From positions 46,307 through 110,306 of the forward strand of contig JAJFVE010000183.1 in NCBI GenBank assembly GCA_021371965.1: a stretch of DNA of 64,000 nt. The letters are read 5' to 3'. This document shows positions 35,371-44,106 of this stretch, one piece after another; positions within the stretch are counted from its first letter, which is position 1, and each line of letters starts with the position of its first letter. The translations under genes and the position numbers were made by a program. The notes beneath the pieces are model-generated. The model was given only the letters and a program-made list of their open reading frames with translations. It was not told the DNA's origin and did not search any database. The stretch is from Planctomycetaceae bacterium. Lineage in GTDB: Bacteria; Planctomycetota; Phycisphaerae; SM23-33.

Positions 35371-36201
35371 ATGAGAATTCATCTGGTTGCCCTTGATATC
35401 GATGGGACGCTGCTGAACTCCGCCAAGCAGATCACCGCCGCCACCGCGGCGATCGTCCGCATGGCGCGAAAGCAGGGGGGCGTGCACGTGGTGCTGGCCA
35501 GCGGCCGTCCGCCGCGGTCGGTCATGCCCATCTACCGCCAACTCGACCTGGACAGCCCGACCATCAACTATAACGGCGCCCTGGTCTTTGACCCGCCGTC
35601 CAACCGCATCCTCATGCACCGCCCGCTGTCGCTGGAGATGGCCTGGCAGGTGGTCGAGGCCGCACGCGATGAATACCCGCAGGTGGTCATCTCCGGCGAG
35701 ATTCTCGACCGCTGGTACAGCGAGAAGTTTGATCCGTCTATCGTGCTGGCGGCAGGCAAGGTGTTTCGCCCGCACGAGGTGGGGCCTGTCGAAGAATGGC
35801 TCGTCGAACCGGCCACCAAGCTCCTGCTGCTGGGCGAACCGGAGCGTCTCGTCGAGTTGCAGAAGGAAATCGAACTGCGCCACCCGCACCAGACGACGAT
35901 CTGCATCGAAGGGCCGCTCCTGCAGATCACCCACGCCACTGTGTCCAAGCGCGAGGCTCTCAAGATGGTCGCGGCCGAGATGGGCGTCATGCAAAGCCAG
36001 GTCATGGCCATCGGCGACAACCTCAACGACATGGGAATGCTCGAATGGGCAGGCGTCGGCGTGGCGATGGGCAACTCCCCCAAGGCCGTGCTGAAAGTGG
36101 CCGACTACATCACCGACACCCACGACGCCGACGGCGCGGCGATGGCGATACACGACATCATCCTGGGCGGGCTCAAGGAAATGGGCGCCGGCGAAGCGTG
36201 A
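35371..36201 (+). CDS. HAD-superfamily IIB phosphatase (Cof-like)
   Basis: 276 residues. HAD motif I is DIDGTLLNSAKQ (residues about 8-19), motif II VVLASGRPPRSV, motif III lysine in VSKREAL, and motif IV GDNLNDMGMLEWAGVGVAMGN. The cap between about residues 85 and 190 is the C2B type. The family dephosphorylates sugar phosphates, pyridoxal phosphate or nucleotides; which one cannot be told here. TAAGG sits 7 nt before the ATG. The gene is followed by a hairpin repeat array. Confidence 0.93.
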   Translation: MRIHLVALDIDGTLLNSAKQITAATAAIVRMARKQGGVHVVLASGRPPRSVMPIYRQLDLDSPTINYNGALVFDPPSNRILMHRPLSLEMAWQVVEAARDEYPQVVISGEILDRWYSEKFDPSIVLAAGKVFRPHEVGPVEEWLVEPATKLLLLGEPERLVELQKEIELRHPHQTTICIEGPLLQITHATVSKREALKMVAAEMGVMQSQVMAIGDNLNDMGMLEWAGVGVAMGNSPKAVLKVADYITDTHDADGAAMAIHDIILGGLKEMGAGEA

Positions 36202-36223
36202 GAGAAGCAGCTATCAGCTCTCA

Positions 36224-36322
36224 GGGTGCCACGCACAACTCCGTTGTGTCCCCGACTGTTAAGTTCAGATCCGGCCGAGCATGGGCGAGACGCCCATGCC
36301 ACTCACGGGCGAGACGCCCGTG
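36224..36322. repeat. Composite hairpin repeat, copy 2
   Basis: GGTGCCACGCACAACTCCGT with a shortened right arm, then perfect stem-loops GCATGGGCG-AGA-CGCCCATGC (36279-36299) and CACGGGCG-AGA-CGCCCGTG (36304-36322). The last hairpin contains the final codons and stop of the minus-strand amidohydrolase gene. Confidence 0.85.
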
Positions 36323-37106
36323 CTACGAGATTTCGCGCATTTTCGCCCAGGATCGCCGCCTTTTCCTGCTCGCTCAGCGGCAGTGAGCGGATGAAGGCCA
36401 CGTCGGAGGCCTGGCTCTGCCAAGGCCAGTCGCTGCCGAAGAGGACGCGATTTGCTCCGTGGGCATGGATCATTTCCGTCGCGCGCTTGGCGCCCAGCAG
36501 TTGCAGGCTGAAGGAGGTTTCCAGGTACACCTCGCGGCCGACGAGGTGCTCGTATGACTCCTCCCAGCTCTTCCACCCGCCCATGTGCGTGCAGACGAGC
36601 TTGATCCCCTTGTGCCGCGCCACGATGGCCGCCATGCGCGGGGCCGAGGCGCGATCGTCCTCGTAAGGAAAGCCGATATCGCGGCCGCAATGCAGCGTCA
36701 CCAGCAGGCCCAGCTCGGTTGCCTTGGCGTAGATGGCATCGGCCCGCGCGTCGTCGGCCGCAAAGTTCTGATACATCGGGTGCAGCTTGATGCCGCAAAA
36801 GCCCTCGGCCGCGATCCGCCCGACCCAGCCGGCCGCATCGGGTGTGTCGGGATGCACCGAGGGGAATGGAATGAGCCGTTCGGTGCGGATGCTGGTGCAC
36901 CAATCGAGGATGCCGCCGGCCTGGTCGGGCTTGGTGGCGATGGCGCAGACGGCCGAGGCGTCGACGCCGGCGGCGTCCATCGACTCCAGCAGCGCCGCAG
37001 TGGTGCCGCGTCCGACAGCCTTCCAACTCGCCAGCGATTCGAGCTTGGCGATGGCCCGATCGGCGATGGAATCAGGGAACGCGTGCGTGTGGATGTCGAT
37101 GATCAT
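36303..37106 (-). CDS. Amidohydrolase-superfamily metal-dependent hydrolase
   Basis: 267 residues. TIM-barrel amidohydrolase motifs: MIIDIHTHAFPD (metal-binding HxH, residues 4-8), FCGIKLHPMYQNF, VTLHCGRD (metal His), KLVCTHMGG (metal His) and RVLFGSDWPW (metal Asp). This is the Amidohydro_2 (ACMSD/TIM-barrel decarboxylase or lactonase) type; the substrate is unknown. The last residues, about VARASRP and the stop, are read from the reverse strand of a GCATGGGCG-type hairpin repeat, so the native C-terminus was probably altered by repeat insertion. Confidence 0.9.
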   Translation of the reverse strand: MIIDIHTHAFPDSIADRAIAKLESLASWKAVGRGTTAALLESMDAAGVDASAVCAIATKPDQAGGILDWCTSIRTERLIPFPSVHPDTPDAAGWVGRIAAEGFCGIKLHPMYQNFAADDARADAIYAKATELGLLVTLHCGRDIGFPYEDDRASAPRMAAIVARHKGIKLVCTHMGGWKSWEESYEHLVGREVYLETSFSLQLLGAKRATEMIHAHGANRVLFGSDWPWQSQASDVAFIRSLPLSEQEKAAILGENARNLVARASRP

Positions 37107-37145
37107 AGGGCTTAGGGTCTAGGGCTTAGGGGTTAGGGTTCCGGG
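37107..37145. repeat. Short TTAGGG-like word repeat
   Basis: Degenerate repetition of TAGGGCTTAGGG/GTCTAGGGC/TTAGGGGTTAGGG directly before the amidohydrolase start. It belongs with the other word-repeat elements of the window. Confidence 0.6.
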
Positions 37146-37225
37146 AGTATACCGCCGCATGGGCACTTGTGAAACGCCCCAACTGCATCTATCATACCTG
37201 ACTTTGCCAGAGGCGCGGGCGAGAC

Positions 37226-37366
37226 GGGTGCCACGCACAACTCCGTTGTGCGTGTCCCTGAGCGTTCAGCGCCGGAGAGCACGGGCGGGACGCCCGTGCC
37301 ACAAAGCAAGAGCATGGGCGAGACGCCCATGCTACTCACGGGCAAGATGCCCGTGCTACGAGGTGA
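37226..37366 (+). repeat. Composite hairpin repeat, copy 3 (four hairpins), supplying the glyQS ribosome-binding site
   Basis: Four perfect stem-loops in a row: CACGCACAA-CTCCG-TTGTGCGTG (37232-37254), GCACGGGCG-GGA-CGCCCGTGC (37279-37299), GCATGGGCG-AGA-CGCCCATGC (37312-37332) and CACGGGCA-AGA-TGCCCGTG (37337-37355). The repeat ends CTACGAGGTGA; GAGGTGA (37360-37366) is a strong Shine-Dalgarno match 6 nt before ATG 37373. Confidence 0.88.
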
Positions 37367-37372
37367 ATGACG

Positions 37373-38911
37373 ATGGCCGACAAACCCAACCAGAGCAATG
37401 AACTGATGGACAAGCTGGTAGCCCTATGCAAACGCCGGGGATTTATCTTCCAGTCGTCGGAAATCTACGGCGGCATCGGCGGGTTCTGGGACTACGGGCC
37501 GCTGGGCGTCGAGCTCAAGCTCAATCTCAAGGCCGCCTGGTGGGAAGACATCGTCCGCCGCCGCGATGACGTGGTCGGCCTCGACTGCTCGATCATCATG
37601 AACCCCAAGGTCTGGGAAGCCTCCGGCCACGTCGGCGGGTTCGCCGACCCGATGGTGGACTGCAAGGCCTGCAAGAGCCGCTTCCGTGCCGACAGCATCG
37701 GCTTCGTGCGACTGCTCAGCGACACCGACGAAGTGGTCTTGGAGACGATGACGGAGTCGGCCGCCGACCTGCATGGCGACGCGCTGGTTGCCGCCCTGGC
37801 CGAGTCGGCCAACTCCAAGATTCGCCGGCGGATCACGCAACTTCAGGAGCAGAACCGCCTGAAGGTGGAAGGACCGTTCCTGGCAAACCAGAATCCGGAG
37901 CGATGCAAATGCCCTCGCTGCGGCGGCGAATTGACCGAGCCGCGCGCGTTCAACCTCATGTTCCAGACGTATGTTGGGGCGCTACAGGATTCGTCGAGCA
38001 TCGCGTACCTTCGTCCGGAGACCGCCCAGGGCATCTTCGCCAACTACAAGAACGTGCTGGACACCAGCCGCACCAAGGTGCCATTCGGCATCGCTCAGAT
38101 CGGCAAGAGCTTCCGCAACGAGATCAACCCGCGCAACTACACCTTCCGAAGCCGCGAGTTCGAGCAGATGGAGATCGAGTTCTTCTGCCATCCCAGCGAG
38201 GCCGACAAGTGGTACGAATACTGGCGCGACGCGCGATACCAGTGGTGGGTTCGGCACGGGCTCAAGAGCGAGAAACTCCGCCTTCGCAATCACGAGAAGG
38301 ACGAGTTGGCCCATTACGCGCGGGCGTGCGCAGATGTCGAATATGAGTTCCCCTTCGGTATTTGCGAACTCGAAGGCGTCGCCAACCGCACGGATTTTGA
38401 CCTGACACAGCACCAGAAATTCTCGGGCAAGGACCTGACATACTTCGACGACGAGACCAAGGAGCGGTTCATTCCGTATGTCATCGAGCCCTCCGGCGGC
38501 GTCGACCGCGGAGTACTGGCGTTCCTGTGTGAGGCCTACGCCGAAGACCAGGCCCCCGATGAGAACGGGCAGATGCAGACGCGCGTGGTCATGCGGTTTC
38601 ATCCGCGGCTGGCGCCGATCAAGGTGGCGGTCTTCCCGCTGGTCAAGAAAGATGGCATGCCCGAGATCGCCACGGAGATTCACGCCGCCTGCCGCAACGC
38701 AGGGCTGGCGAGTTTCTACGATGAGAAAGGGGCGGTCGGTCGGCGGTATCGCCGCCAGGACGAAGCGGGCACGCCGCTGTGCGTGACCGTCGATGGCCAG
38801 ACGCTTCAGGACGGGACCGTGACCGTCCGCGACCGCGACAGCCTCGAACAGATTCGTATCCCCAAGGACCAGGTGCCCGCACACGTGCGCAGCGTGATCA
38901 ACAAAGCCTGA
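37373..38911 (+). CDS. glyQS: Glycyl-tRNA synthetase, dimeric (alpha2) type
   Basis: 512 residues from ATG 37373, chosen for the GAGGTGA spacing. Class II aminoacyl-tRNA synthetase motifs: motif 1 region (GSEIYGG-type, here SSEIYGGIGGFWDYGPLG), motif 2 SFRNEINPRNYTFRSREF, motif 3 EPSGGVDRGVLAFL, and RPETAQGIF. Zinc-binding pairs CKACKSRF and CKCPRCGGEL are present. A C-terminal anticodon-binding domain follows (APIKVAVFPLVKK). It charges tRNA-Gly; this bacterial lineage uses the eukaryote/archaea-like alpha2 form rather than alpha2beta2. Confidence 0.96.
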   Translation: MADKPNQSNELMDKLVALCKRRGFIFQSSEIYGGIGGFWDYGPLGVELKLNLKAAWWEDIVRRRDDVVGLDCSIIMNPKVWEASGHVGGFADPMVDCKACKSRFRADSIGFVRLLSDTDEVVLETMTESAADLHGDALVAALAESANSKIRRRITQLQEQNRLKVEGPFLANQNPERCKCPRCGGELTEPRAFNLMFQTYVGALQDSSSIAYLRPETAQGIFANYKNVLDTSRTKVPFGIAQIGKSFRNEINPRNYTFRSREFEQMEIEFFCHPSEADKWYEYWRDARYQWWVRHGLKSEKLRLRNHEKDELAHYARACADVEYEFPFGICELEGVANRTDFDLTQHQKFSGKDLTYFDDETKERFIPYVIEPSGGVDRGVLAFLCEAYAEDQAPDENGQMQTRVVMRFHPRLAPIKVAVFPLVKKDGMPEIATEIHAACRNAGLASFYDEKGAVGRRYRRQDEAGTPLCVTVDGQTLQDGTVTVRDRDSLEQIRIPKDQVPAHVRSVINKA

Positions 38912-38915
38912 GAAC

Positions 38916-38968
38916 GGCAGTTGTGAGTTGTGTGTGGTGAGTGGTGAAACTCACAACTCACAACTGGC
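38916..38968. terminator. Hairpin of GTTGTGAGT words after glyQS
   Basis: GGCAGTTGTGAGTTGTG pairs with CACAACTCACAACTGGCC. This is a word-repeat palindrome that could act as a terminator for glyQS; no T-run follows. Confidence 0.6.
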
Positions 38969-39004
38969 CGTGCATACAATTCGACGAACTCAGGAGGGGA
39001 TGCC

Positions 39005-40438
39005 ATGAGCGATGGGCCTTGCCAGATCGGGATCGTGGGGCTGGGAACGATGGGGCGCAATTTCGCGCTGAACCTGATCGACCACAAATTCCTCGTGGCG
39101 GCATATGATAAGGACGCCGATGCGACCAGCGCCCTGCTGGCCGAGGCGAGCGGCAGCGAACTCATCGCCCCCGCGTACCACTGCGGCGAACTGGCCGATC
39201 TGCTGCGAAAGCCCCGCGCGATCATCATCTTCGTGCCGTCCGGGGCGCCCGTCGACGAGGTCATCGTCGACCTGCGGCCGCACCTGGGCAAGGGCGACGT
39301 GATCATCGACGCAGGCAACAGCAACTTTCACGACACCGAGCGGCGATTCCGGGAGCTGTCCGAGCGGGGGCTGCAGATGCTGGGCGTGGGGTTTTCCGGC
39401 GGGGCCAGGGGGGCGCGGTACGGCCCGTCCATCATGCCCGGCGGCCCCAAGGACGCCTACGACCACGTGCGGCCGCTGCTGGAGGCGGTGGCGGCCCGCG
39501 TCGACGATCAGCCTTGCGTGTCCTGGATCGGCCCGCGGTCGGCGGGGCACTACGTCAAGATGGTGCATAACGGCATCGAGTACGCGCTGATGCAGACGCT
39601 CGCCGAGTGCTACGACATTCTGAAGCGGGGCCTGGGGTTCGACAACGACCGGCTTGCCGAGACGTTCGAGCGGTGGAACGCCGGGCCGGTAAGCAGCTAC
39701 CTGGTGGAGACGGCGGCCGAGATCTTCCGCCACTCGGACGAGCGGACCGGCCGGCGGCTGATCGACATGATCCTGGACGAGGCCGGGCAGTTGGGCACGG
39801 GCATGTGGACGTCCCAGAGCACGCTGGAATTGCACGTGCCGGCCCCGACCATCGACGTGTCGGTGGCAATGCGCGACATGTCGTTCTATCGCCGGCGCCT
39901 GGCCGGGCACGTCTCCCCGATCAAAGGCCCCGGGCATCGCTATGGCGGATCCAGTGAATTGCTGGAGCGGAGCCTGGCCGCGGCGCTGGAGGCCGGGATG
40001 ATCCTGGCGTACGCCCAAGGCTTTGCGGCCCTGCATGCGGCCTCGACCGCGTTCGAGTACAGCCTCGAACTGCCGACCATCGCCCGCATCTGGCGCGGCG
40101 GGTGCATCATCCGCTCGGTGATGCTCCGCGAGATCAGCGAGGCCTTCGCCCGCGACATCGACCTGCCGGACCTGCTGGCCGACGAGAAGTTCGCCAAGCG
40201 CCTGGAGGCGCTGCAAAGCAGTCTGCGGCGGATCGTCGCCACGTCGGCCGAACTGGGAATCCCCACGCCCGCCTTCGGCGCGAGCCTGGCGTACCTCGAC
40301 AGCCACCGCAGCACGTGGTTGCCCGCTAACCTGATCGAGGCGCAGCGGGATTACTTCGGCGGCCACGGGTACCGCCGCGTGGACGAAGATGGGATATTTC
40401 ATACGGACTGGGTGCAAGGAATTATCGCCAAGAGATAG
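39005..40438 (+). CDS. gnd: 6-phosphogluconate dehydrogenase, decarboxylating
   Basis: 477 residues, standard length. N-terminal Rossmann fold (IGIVGLGTMGRNFALNL; the position after the beta2 strand, AYDKDAD, is where NADP or NAD preference is set), the 6PGDH signature region (GFSGGARGARYGPSIMPGG), the catalytic GHYVKMVHNGIEY (Lys and Asn), and the C-terminal helical domain ending FHTDW. It converts 6-phosphogluconate to ribulose 5-phosphate with release of CO2 in the oxidative pentose phosphate pathway. GGAGGGG precedes the ATG. Confidence 0.96.
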   Translation: MSDGPCQIGIVGLGTMGRNFALNLIDHKFLVAAYDKDADATSALLAEASGSELIAPAYHCGELADLLRKPRAIIIFVPSGAPVDEVIVDLRPHLGKGDVIIDAGNSNFHDTERRFRELSERGLQMLGVGFSGGARGARYGPSIMPGGPKDAYDHVRPLLEAVAARVDDQPCVSWIGPRSAGHYVKMVHNGIEYALMQTLAECYDILKRGLGFDNDRLAETFERWNAGPVSSYLVETAAEIFRHSDERTGRRLIDMILDEAGQLGTGMWTSQSTLELHVPAPTIDVSVAMRDMSFYRRRLAGHVSPIKGPGHRYGGSSELLERSLAAALEAGMILAYAQGFAALHAASTAFEYSLELPTIARIWRGGCIIRSVMLREISEAFARDIDLPDLLADEKFAKRLEALQSSLRRIVATSAELGIPTPAFGASLAYLDSHRSTWLPANLIEAQRDYFGGHGYRRVDEDGIFHTDWVQGIIAKR

Positions 40439-40444
40439 CCGCCG

Positions 40445-40500
40445 GCGCTGCGATTCGTTTCTTGTTTGTGATTTGCAGTTTGAAACTTGGGGTTTTCGCG
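40445..40500. repeat. Word-repeat remnant (GTTTGAAAC/TTTGTGATTTG type)
   Basis: TTCTTGTTTGTGATTTGCAG followed by TTTGAAACTTGGGGTTTTCG. It closely resembles the right arm of the element at 29752-29925 and lies between the convergent gnd and NtrC-like genes. Confidence 0.55.
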
Positions 40501-40504
40501 GAGT

Positions 40505-41881
40505 TCACTCCGCGATGCCATATTCCTTGATCTTGCGGTAGAGCGTGCGTTCGCCGATGCCCAGGATCTTGGCGGCCTGTTCGCGGTTGCCTTGCACCAT
40601 CTTGAGGGTGTTGCGAATGAGTTCTTTCTCCGCTTCCTCGAGGCTGATCCCCGCCAGCGAGCCTAGTTGTGTGCTGCCCGTGTCGCCGCCGCGGCGGTAG
40701 ATTTCGCCGGGCAGGTCGTCGATGTCCAGGCGGTCGCCGGCCGCCAGCACGACCATGTTCTCGATGACGTTACGCAGTTGCCGCACGTTGCCCGGCCAGG
40801 GGTACGCCATCAGCAGCCGCCGGGCGTCCGAGGCGATGCCTTTGATCTTCTTGCCGTGGGACTCGTTGGCGCGGGCAATGAAGTGGTCGATCAGGACCGG
40901 GATGTCCTCGCGCCGCTGGCGCAGCGGCGGAATCTCGATCGTCGCGCCCTTGATGCGGAAGTACAGGTCCTCTCGGAACTCCTTGGCCGCCACGCGCTGC
41001 ACCAGGTCGCTGTTGGTGGCGCTGACGATTCGCACGTCCACCCGGATGGGCTCGTTGGAACCCACGCGGATCACCTCGCCGTTTTCGAGCACGCGCAGCA
41101 GTTTGGCCTGCATCGCCGGCGGCATGTCGCCGATCTCGTCCAGGAATAGCGTCCCGCCGTCGGCGTGCTCGAATCGCCCCTCGCGCTCGCCCTCGGCGCC
41201 CGTGTAGGCGCCCCTGACGTGGCCGAAAAGTTCATCCTCCAGCAGCGTCTCGCTCAGGCCGGCGCAGTTGATCGCGACGAACCGCTTCTGGCGGCGCGGC
41301 GAGTTCTGGTGAATCGCGTGAGCCAGCAATTCCTTGCCCGTGCCGCTCTCGCCCAGCAGCAGCACCGGCAGATCTGATGGCGCCACGCGCGCCAGCGTAT
41401 TGAGGATGCCCAGTATCTCGCGCGAATTGCCGATGATGTTTTCCAGGGCGAACTTCTCGTCGAGCTGCTCGCGCAGGTCGGCGATCACGCGGCGCTGGGC
41501 CGTCACCTCGGCCGCCCGGGCCACCACCGCCCGCAGGTCGTCGAGATTGATGGGCTTCTCGATGTAGTCGAACGCCCCTTGCTGCAGGGCGGCGCGGCAG
41601 GTGTCGACCGAGGAGTGCGCCGTGATCAAAATGACCTTCGAGTGCGGCGAGGTCTTGTTGGCGGCGTCGAGGACCGCCAGGCCGTCGGGACCCTCCCCGA
41701 GCATCAAGTCGGTGACAATGATGTCGAACGTGCGGTTGCCCAGCTTGGCTATCGCCGTGGCGCCGTCGTTGGCGATGGTGCACGTGTGCCCCAGGCGCTC
41801 GAGCCCTTCCTGCATGGCCTCAGCGTGGGCTTCCTCATCCTCGACAATCAGGATGTTGGCTTTAACGTCCAGTTCTCGCAT
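40505..41881 (-). CDS. Sigma-54-dependent response regulator (NtrC family)
   Basis: 458 residues from ATG 41881 (a TTG at 41917 would add 12). A receiver domain ([14 protein letters not shown]; phosphorylatable Asp in DIIVTDLML; Lys in YIEKPINL), an AAA+ domain with Walker [15 protein letters not shown] (a Phe-to-Tyr variant of the sigma-54 contact loop GAFTGA), Walker [14 protein letters not shown], and a Fis-type helix-turn-helix ([19 protein letters not shown]). It activates sigma-54 promoters when phosphorylated. The NtrB-like kinase two genes upstream on the same strand is the likely partner. Minus-strand operon: kinase, LarA, regulator. Confidence 0.95.
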   Translation of the reverse strand: MRELDVKANILIVEDEEAHAEAMQEGLERLGHTCTIANDGATAIAKLGNRTFDIIVTDLMLGEGPDGLAVLDAANKTSPHSKVILITAHSSVDTCRAALQQGAFDYIEKPINLDDLRAVVARAAEVTAQRRVIADLREQLDEKFALENIIGNSREILGILNTLARVAPSDLPVLLLGESGTGKELLAHAIHQNSPRRQKRFVAINCAGLSETLLEDELFGHVRGAYTGAEGEREGRFEHADGGTLFLDEIGDMPPAMQAKLLRVLENGEVIRVGSNEPIRVDVRIVSATNSDLVQRVAAKEFREDLYFRIKGATIEIPPLRQRREDIPVLIDHFIARANESHGKKIKGIASDARRLLMAYPWPGNVRQLRNVIENMVVLAAGDRLDIDDLPGEIYRRGGDTGSTQLGSLAGISLEEAEKELIRNTLKMVQGNREQAAKILGIGERTLYRKIKEYGIAE

Positions 41882-41924
41882 GGCAGGGAGGTTAACTTCT
41901 CGTGTGTGCAAAGTCAATTTGTGG

Positions 41925-41965
41925 AGAGCTATCGGCTACCAGTTATCAGCTATCGGTTTAGAGCA
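41925..41965. repeat. Short word repeat (AGCTATCGGCTACCAG type)
   Basis: GAGAGCTATCGGCTACCAGT followed by TATCAGCTATCGG between the LarA and NtrC-like genes. It resembles the words in 47790-47882 and 57281-57363. Confidence 0.5.
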
Positions 41966-43139
41966 GAAGACAGACGTTTCCGGCGTCCTTGACGTGATAG
42001 ACGGTGTCGCCAGAGGCGTTGACGCCGGCGGCTTTCAGGGCTTCGGGGACGGAGGCGTATCTTGTTGCGGCCAAGAGTGCGGCGTCCTGGTCGGTCAGGC
42101 CGGGCGAGACGATCATCAGGCGGACATTGCGGTATTTCTTGTCCGTCAGGTATCGCAGGCGCAGGGCCTTGTGATCACCCAGTCGGTAACCGTCATTTTC
42201 GACCAGAGCGCAGGCGTCATCATACGTGGCAGCGCGTTTGAGGATGCTGGTGAACTGGTGCTGACCGATGCCTTTGGGGCAGGAGGCTTCGAGGATCAAC
42301 GTCCCGCCGTCGCGCAGGGCCCACTCAGTGTTCTTGATGCCCTTGTCGGCCTGGTAGAGGCTCACACTGAGGGGGCCTTCGACCTGGGCGACGAGGGCGT
42401 CGGCGGGTTTGGGGGCGCTGTGGCAGAACGCTTTGATCGCCGCAGGGGCTGCCAGCGACAGCGTTTCGAGCGGACTGCCGGGCTGGGCGTCGACTATCTG
42501 GCCGCCCACCTGCACAAGGTTGATGGCCTGCACCGGTCTGAGCTTGAGCAGGGCGGCGAGCATGTCGGCGATACCCTCGTGCACCGGATTATCGTCGAGG
42601 CGGCAGGGGCGGCAGTGCGGGCTGACGGCGTGGCGGTGGTTGGCGGTGATGTCTTCAACGGCGGCGCAGCCGATGGTGGCTGTCTTATGCGCGCCGGTGA
42701 AACCGGCGAAGTAGTGGGGTTCGACGCTCCCGATCGCCAGCAGTGGGGCGTCTTCCAGCAACCAGGGGTGACCGCGCCAGGCGCCGGAGACGATTTGCAG
42801 CGAGGCGCTGGATGCGTCGTGCCATTGGACTTGCGAAACCGCAAGCCCGCCCAGCAGCGCGCGCTCGAAGGTGTTTCGCTCTGACTGAGGGAATGTGTGC
42901 GAACCGGTGGCGACGAGGATCCGGATGCGGGAGGGATCGACGTGCTCTGTCAGGGCGCGGAGGATCGCGCCGCTGTCGGTGGCTCGCTGGGGGTCGTTGA
43001 CCAGCAGCGTCAAGGTGTGAAGTTCGCCCAGCGCGCCCATCACTCGTGCGACGACGGCGGGGATGTCCACGTTGGTCGCTTGCGGCGTCGCGGGCTCGAA
43101 GACTTCTGTAAACATTCTGTGATCCACGCTCGGGGACAT
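41958..43139 (-). CDS. larA: LarA-family nickel-dependent 2-hydroxyacid racemase
   Basis: 393 residues from ATG 43139. The N-terminal domain has the ATGSHTFPQSE motif (His of the ATGTHR-type loop). The key segment is SVEPHYFAGFTGAHKTATIG, where His and Lys match the nickel-ligand His and the Lys that holds the pyridinium pincer cofactor in Lactobacillus LarA. A CRLDDNPVHEG segment follows. LarA homologues racemise lactate or other 2-hydroxyacids, so lactate is not assured. The cofactor-making larB, larC and larE genes are not in the window. It sits between a histidine kinase and its probable regulator, an unusual position. Confidence 0.85.
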   Translation of the reverse strand: MSPSVDHRMFTEVFEPATPQATNVDIPAVVARVMGALGELHTLTLLVNDPQRATDSGAILRALTEHVDPSRIRILVATGSHTFPQSERNTFERALLGGLAVSQVQWHDASSASLQIVSGAWRGHPWLLEDAPLLAIGSVEPHYFAGFTGAHKTATIGCAAVEDITANHRHAVSPHCRPCRLDDNPVHEGIADMLAALLKLRPVQAINLVQVGGQIVDAQPGSPLETLSLAAPAAIKAFCHSAPKPADALVAQVEGPLSVSLYQADKGIKNTEWALRDGGTLILEASCPKGIGQHQFTSILKRAATYDDACALVENDGYRLGDHKALRLRYLTDKKYRNVRLMIVSPGLTDQDAALLAATRYASVPEALKAAGVNASGDTVYHVKDAGNVCLLL

Positions 43140-43142
43140 AGT

Positions 43143-43162
43143 CACAGGCTGGAAAGCCTGTG
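43143..43162. repeat. CACAGGC hairpin repeat, copy 1
   Basis: CACAGGCTGGAAAGCCTGTG, a 7-bp stem with a 6-nt loop in the 37-nt gap between the kinase and larA genes. The same stem recurs at 44029-44048. Confidence 0.75.
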
Positions 43163-43176
43163 CAACCGGAAGACGT

Positions 43177-43989
43177 TCAGGTCTTCGTCGGCGCCGTCAG
43201 GGGCAGCGAAATCACGAATCTTGTGCCTTTGCCTGGTTCGCTGTCGACGCGGATGCTGCCGCCGTGGGCGCGGATGATCCGCCGCGCAGTGGGCAGGCCA
43301 AGACCGGTGCCGTGCTTCTTGGTGGAATAATAGACGTCAAAGATGCGGCTCAGCGTTTCGGGCGGGATTCCCGGGCCGGTGTCGATGACCTCGATGACGG
43401 CGCGGTTCTTCTGCGCCTCGACGCGCAGGATGAGTTCGCCGCCGTTGGGCATGGCCTGGATGGCGTTGATCATCAAGTTAAGCAGCGACTGCTTGAGGAG
43501 GTTGACGTCGATGTCGCAGATGACCGGCTCGCCGGGATGAGGCGTTCGCAGGATCACGCGGGCCGTTTCAGCCTGGGGGGCGAAAAAGTCCGTCAGTTCG
43601 TCGACGACCTGCCGAACGTCCGTCGGGGAAAGGTGCAGTTCGAGTTTTCCGGCGTACTGCAGGAAGTCGTCGAGGATGGATCGCAGGCGGTCGGCTTCGC
43701 CTTGGACATTCTTGAGACGCCGGAACAATCGGATGTCGTCTTCGCTGCCGCGGCGGGAGAGGTCCTCGGCCAGGAGTTGGAGATTGACGTTGATCGTCGA
43801 GAGCGGGTTCTTGATTTCGTGTGCGAGCCCGCCGGCCAATTGGCCCAGTTCTACGAGATGGTCATGCCCTTTGGTGCGTGCGGCCAAGCGCCGCGCCCCG
43901 TGCCAGGTGCGCCGGGCAAGCCAGAGGGTCAGGCCGCTGCCCGCGGCCAGACCAAGAACTGCCGCAACAATAATCCACCACCAGCCCAT
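43177..43989 (-). CDS. Sensor histidine kinase (NtrB-like)
   Basis: 270 residues from ATG 43989, with AAGGA upstream on the minus strand. One N-terminal transmembrane helix (WWWIIVAAVLGLAAGSG), a short linker, a HisKA domain with the phosphoacceptor GGLAHEIKNPLSTIN (His near residue 55), and a HATPase domain (N box NLMINAIQAMP, G1 IDTGPGIP, G2 KHGTGLGLP). There is no PAS or large sensory domain, so it may sense through its membrane helix or a partner. First gene of the kinase-larA-regulator operon. Confidence 0.93.
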   Translation of the reverse strand: MGWWWIIVAAVLGLAAGSGLTLWLARRTWHGARRLAARTKGHDHLVELGQLAGGLAHEIKNPLSTINVNLQLLAEDLSRRGSEDDIRLFRRLKNVQGEADRLRSILDDFLQYAGKLELHLSPTDVRQVVDELTDFFAPQAETARVILRTPHPGEPVICDIDVNLLKQSLLNLMINAIQAMPNGGELILRVEAQKNRAVIEVIDTGPGIPPETLSRIFDVYYSTKKHGTGLGLPTARRIIRAHGGSIRVDSEPGKGTRFVISLPLTAPTKT

Positions 43990-44023
43990 CACAGGTTCCT
44001 TGCGCACGCGCGGCCAGATTCTC

Positions 44024-44078
44024 GGTGGCACAGGCCTTCCAGCCTGTGGTTTGCGCAGCCAGGAAAGGCTGCGCCACC
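44024..44078. repeat. Two-hairpin repeat bounded by GGTGG/CCACC (CACAGGC repeat, copy 2)
   Basis: An outer GGTGG (44024-44028) / CCACC (44074-44078) encloses hairpins CACAGGC...GCCTGTG (44029-44048) and GCGCAGCC...GGCTGCGC (44053-44074). This gives a potential three-way junction between the cold-shock gene and the kinase gene. Confidence 0.75.
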
Positions 44079-44106
44079 GCGGCCGTCCGGCACCGGGACC
44101 TGCGAT

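Noticed and set aside
37226..37372. A T-box leader for the glycyl-tRNA synthetase gene
   Set aside because: No T-box sequence (TGGNACCGCG-like) or specifier stem; the leader is fully explained by the hairpin repeat.
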